Source: Brachyspira hyodysenteriae ATCC 27164 (GTDB lineage Bacteria > Spirochaetota > Brachyspiria > Brachyspirales > Brachyspiraceae). From it: a DNA stretch of 64,000 nucleotides. The DNA lies in the NCBI RefSeq assembly GCF_001676785.2, contig NZ_CP015910.2:1984001-2048000 (forward strand). Reading direction: 5' to 3'. The notes beneath the pieces are model-generated. The model was given only the letters and a program-made list of their open reading frames with translations. It was not told where the DNA came from and ran no database searches. This document shows positions 62,706 to 64,000 of this stretch, in pieces; position 1 is the first letter of the stretch, and every line of letters begins with the position of its first letter. Both the position numbers and the translations under genes were made by a program.

Positions 62706-63500
62706 ATGGTACGTTCTTTATGGACAGCTGCAAGCGGTATGAATGGTATGCAGTTCAAAACTGATACTATAGCCAATAACCTTGCAAATGTTAATACTAT
62801 AGGATATAAAAAAGTTAGAGCTGATTTTGAAGATTTAATATATCAAAACTTAAAAATACAAGGAACTCCTGCTACAGAAGACACTGTAACACCTGTAGGA
62901 CTTCAAACAGGACTCGGTGTAAAAAGTGCTGCTACTCAAAAAATGTTTGATCAAGGTTCTTTACAGGCAACAGGAAATAAACTTGATTTAGCATTAGAGG
63001 GAGAAGGATTCTTCCAAGTATTAATGCCTGACGGAAGTGTTTCTTATACTAGAGACGGTTCTTTCAAAATTGATGCTAACGGTCAATTAGTTACTTCTAA
63101 TGGATACAGATTAGTTCCTGAAATAGTATTTCCTGAAAATTTCTTGGTAGAGCAGATAAGCATATCAAGAGAGGGTGTTGTTTCTGTGAAAATAGGTGAT
63201 GAAAATGATCCTGTAGAAATAGGACAAATTACACTTCATAGATTCATAAATCAGCCTGGACTTTTATCTATAGGTGATAACTTATATAAAGAAACTATAG
63301 CAAGCGGACCGGCTTTTGAAGGCGAACCAGGTGCTAATGGATTCCCAAGAATTCACCAAGGTTTCGTTGAGATGTCAAATGTTAAAGTTGTTGATGAAAT
63401 GGTTGATATGATAGTGGCTCAAAGAGCTTATGAAATGAACTCAAAAGCAGTTCAAACTAGCGATAACTTACTTGCTACTGTTGTAAACTTGAAAAGATAA
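62706..63500 (+). CDS. flgG: Flagellar basal-body rod protein FlgG
   Basis: 264 aa from the ATG at 62706, with GGAG 9 bases upstream; the GTG at 62697 is discarded. Distal rod protein, here of the periplasmic flagella. N-terminal MVRSLWTAASGMNGMQ and DTIANNLANVNTIGYKK, middle ALEGEGFFQVLMPDG and YTRDGSFKIDANGQLV, and C-terminal HQGFVEMSNVKVVDEMVDMI with IVAQRAYEMNSKAVQT-SDN. All standard. Other rod genes are not in the window. Confidence 0.96.
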   Translation: MVRSLWTAASGMNGMQFKTDTIANNLANVNTIGYKKVRADFEDLIYQNLKIQGTPATEDTVTPVGLQTGLGVKSAATQKMFDQGSLQATGNKLDLALEGEGFFQVLMPDGSVSYTRDGSFKIDANGQLVTSNGYRLVPEIVFPENFLVEQISISREGVVSVKIGDENDPVEIGQITLHRFINQPGLLSIGDNLYKETIASGPAFEGEPGANGFPRIHQGFVEMSNVKVVDEMVDMIVAQRAYEMNSKAVQTSDNLLATVVNLKR

Positions 63501-63528
63501 TTAAAAAAATAATATAACTAGTAAATAT

Positions 63529-63555
63529 AAAAGGAGGCTTTAAAGGCCTCCTTTT
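63529..63555. terminator. Terminator between flgG and the transglycosylase
   Basis: AAAAGGAGGC and GCCTCCTTTT form a 10-bp perfect stem with a short AT loop; followed by T/A tract on both sides, so it may act on both strands. Confidence 0.9.
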
Positions 63556-63581
63556 ATATTGTTTATAAAATAAATAATATT

Positions 63582-64000
63582 TTAAAATATTTCTTTTCTA
63601 TATATAGCACCATATGAACTATTTTCTTTCACATAAAGACTTACCATAGTATCATATTCATATTTTATTTTCTCTGCATAAGATTCGCCGTATATATCAT
63701 AAGCATTGCCTGCATTATAATATCTAAGAGACTTCACAATATCACCGTCGAATTTATCCAAAATTTTATCTATGAATCTTACACCAAGCACAATATTATC
63801 TCTAGGATCATACCTATTTAATTTAGGATCAACATCCTTATTTGCAATAGGTGTTATTTGGCAGTATCCGTAAGCATTTTTTCTTGAAAGTGCTGTAGGT
63901 ATGAAGCTGCTTTCAACTTTAATTAGAGCCACCATTAATAGCGGATCAACATCATAATTACTGCAAACATCGAAAACATCTTTTATGAACCAAAAATCCT
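63582..64000 (-). CDS. Lytic transglycosylase (SLT domain), partial
   Basis: The C-terminal part of a peptidoglycan-cleaving SLT enzyme; the frame is open to the right edge, so the N-terminus lies outside the window. Catalytic Glu is in LMVALIKVESSF, followed by YGYCQITPIAN, NIVLGVRFIDKILDKF and RYYNAG, all typical of the fold. The segment DFWFIKDVFDVC before it is the start of the domain. It could modify the wall around the flagellar rod, but the neighbourhood is only suggestive. Confidence 0.85.
   Translation of the reverse strand, partial: DFWFIKDVFDVCSNYDVDPLLMVALIKVESSFIPTALSRKNAYGYCQITPIANKDVDPKLNRYDPRDNIVLGVRFIDKILDKFDGDIVKSLRYYNAGNAYDIYGESYAEKIKYEYDTMVSLYVKENSSYGAIYRKEIF

Noticed and set aside
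1-64000. Prophage or insertion sequence
   Set aside because: No transposase, integrase, capsid or tail gene is visible on either strand.

Overview
The window looks like chromosome of a Brachyspira-type spirochaete. The DNA is very AT-rich, and about a dozen proteins carry spirochaetal lipoboxes (hydrophobic stretch then S-C or G-C). Three loci are recognisable for this genus: a Bit-type ferric-iron ABC transporter with tandem lipoprotein binding proteins, a Vsp-type 39-kDa variable surface protein, and periplasmic-flagellum FlgG. All functions are read from sequence and remembered family features; no database search was possible.

Layout. 1-5.9 kb: end of a secreted or repeat-type protein, an XRE regulator, a frameshifted radC, a FeoA-FeoB fusion with its own promoter and operator-like palindrome, and a DMT exporter. 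6.0-9.9 kb: a minus-strand operon of poorly described genes (a possible nuclease-like protein fused to a Gly/Ala-rich helical region but split by a -1 frameshift at an A-run, a helical protein, a TerB-like protein, a Gly-zipper membrane protein and a YkgJ-type CxxC protein). 10.1-17.4 kb: iron transporter with four tandem binding lipoproteins, ATPase and fused permease. 17.5-20.5 kb: secA. 20.5-27.7 kb: an array of four paralogous lipoproteins, one unrelated small lipoprotein and a putative beta-barrel protein. 28-31.3 kb: kdsC-lptC-lptA lipooligosaccharide genes plus a lipoprotein. 31.4-35.5 kb: tRNA-Arg(CCT), tRNA-Ser(TGA), truA, a TrpX-like binding protein, a DegT-like protein without its lysine, and znuB. 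35.5-38.7 kb: a palindrome-rich repeat, vsp, znuC and znuA.

38.8-43.2 kb: two META-domain lipoproteins, a NitT/TauT-type permease and ATPase, a Ca2+/cation antiporter, a low-complexity membrane protein and a cupin. 43.4-51.8 kb: pyrG, an S9 peptidase, a two-gene ATPase plus putative PD-(D/E)XK nuclease cassette, psuG-psuK, recR and ybaB. 52-55 kb: CsgG-like protein with putative barrel, a hypothetical, an FtsB/DivIC-like protein, and a decayed ABC-F ATPase remnant. 55-57.5 kb: a leader RNA with strong promoter and terminator ahead of a MATE exporter and a 7alpha-hydroxysteroid-dehydrogenase-like SDR. 57.6-64 kb: putative outer membrane barrel, BatD-like protein, MoxR ATPase, a second ATPase plus putative nuclease cassette, a repeat-like intergenic region, flgG and part of a lytic transglycosylase.

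The most interesting material is of three kinds: two unrelated ATPase + small ExK-nuclease-like gene pairs that look like defence cassettes; the TerB/Gly-zipper/nuclease-like operon with an in-frame A_AAA_AAT slippery site; and the MATE-HSDH operon behind an attenuator-like leader, a candidate bile-acid response unit. Metal handling recurs (feoB, four-receptor bit operon, a znu system split into opposite strands).
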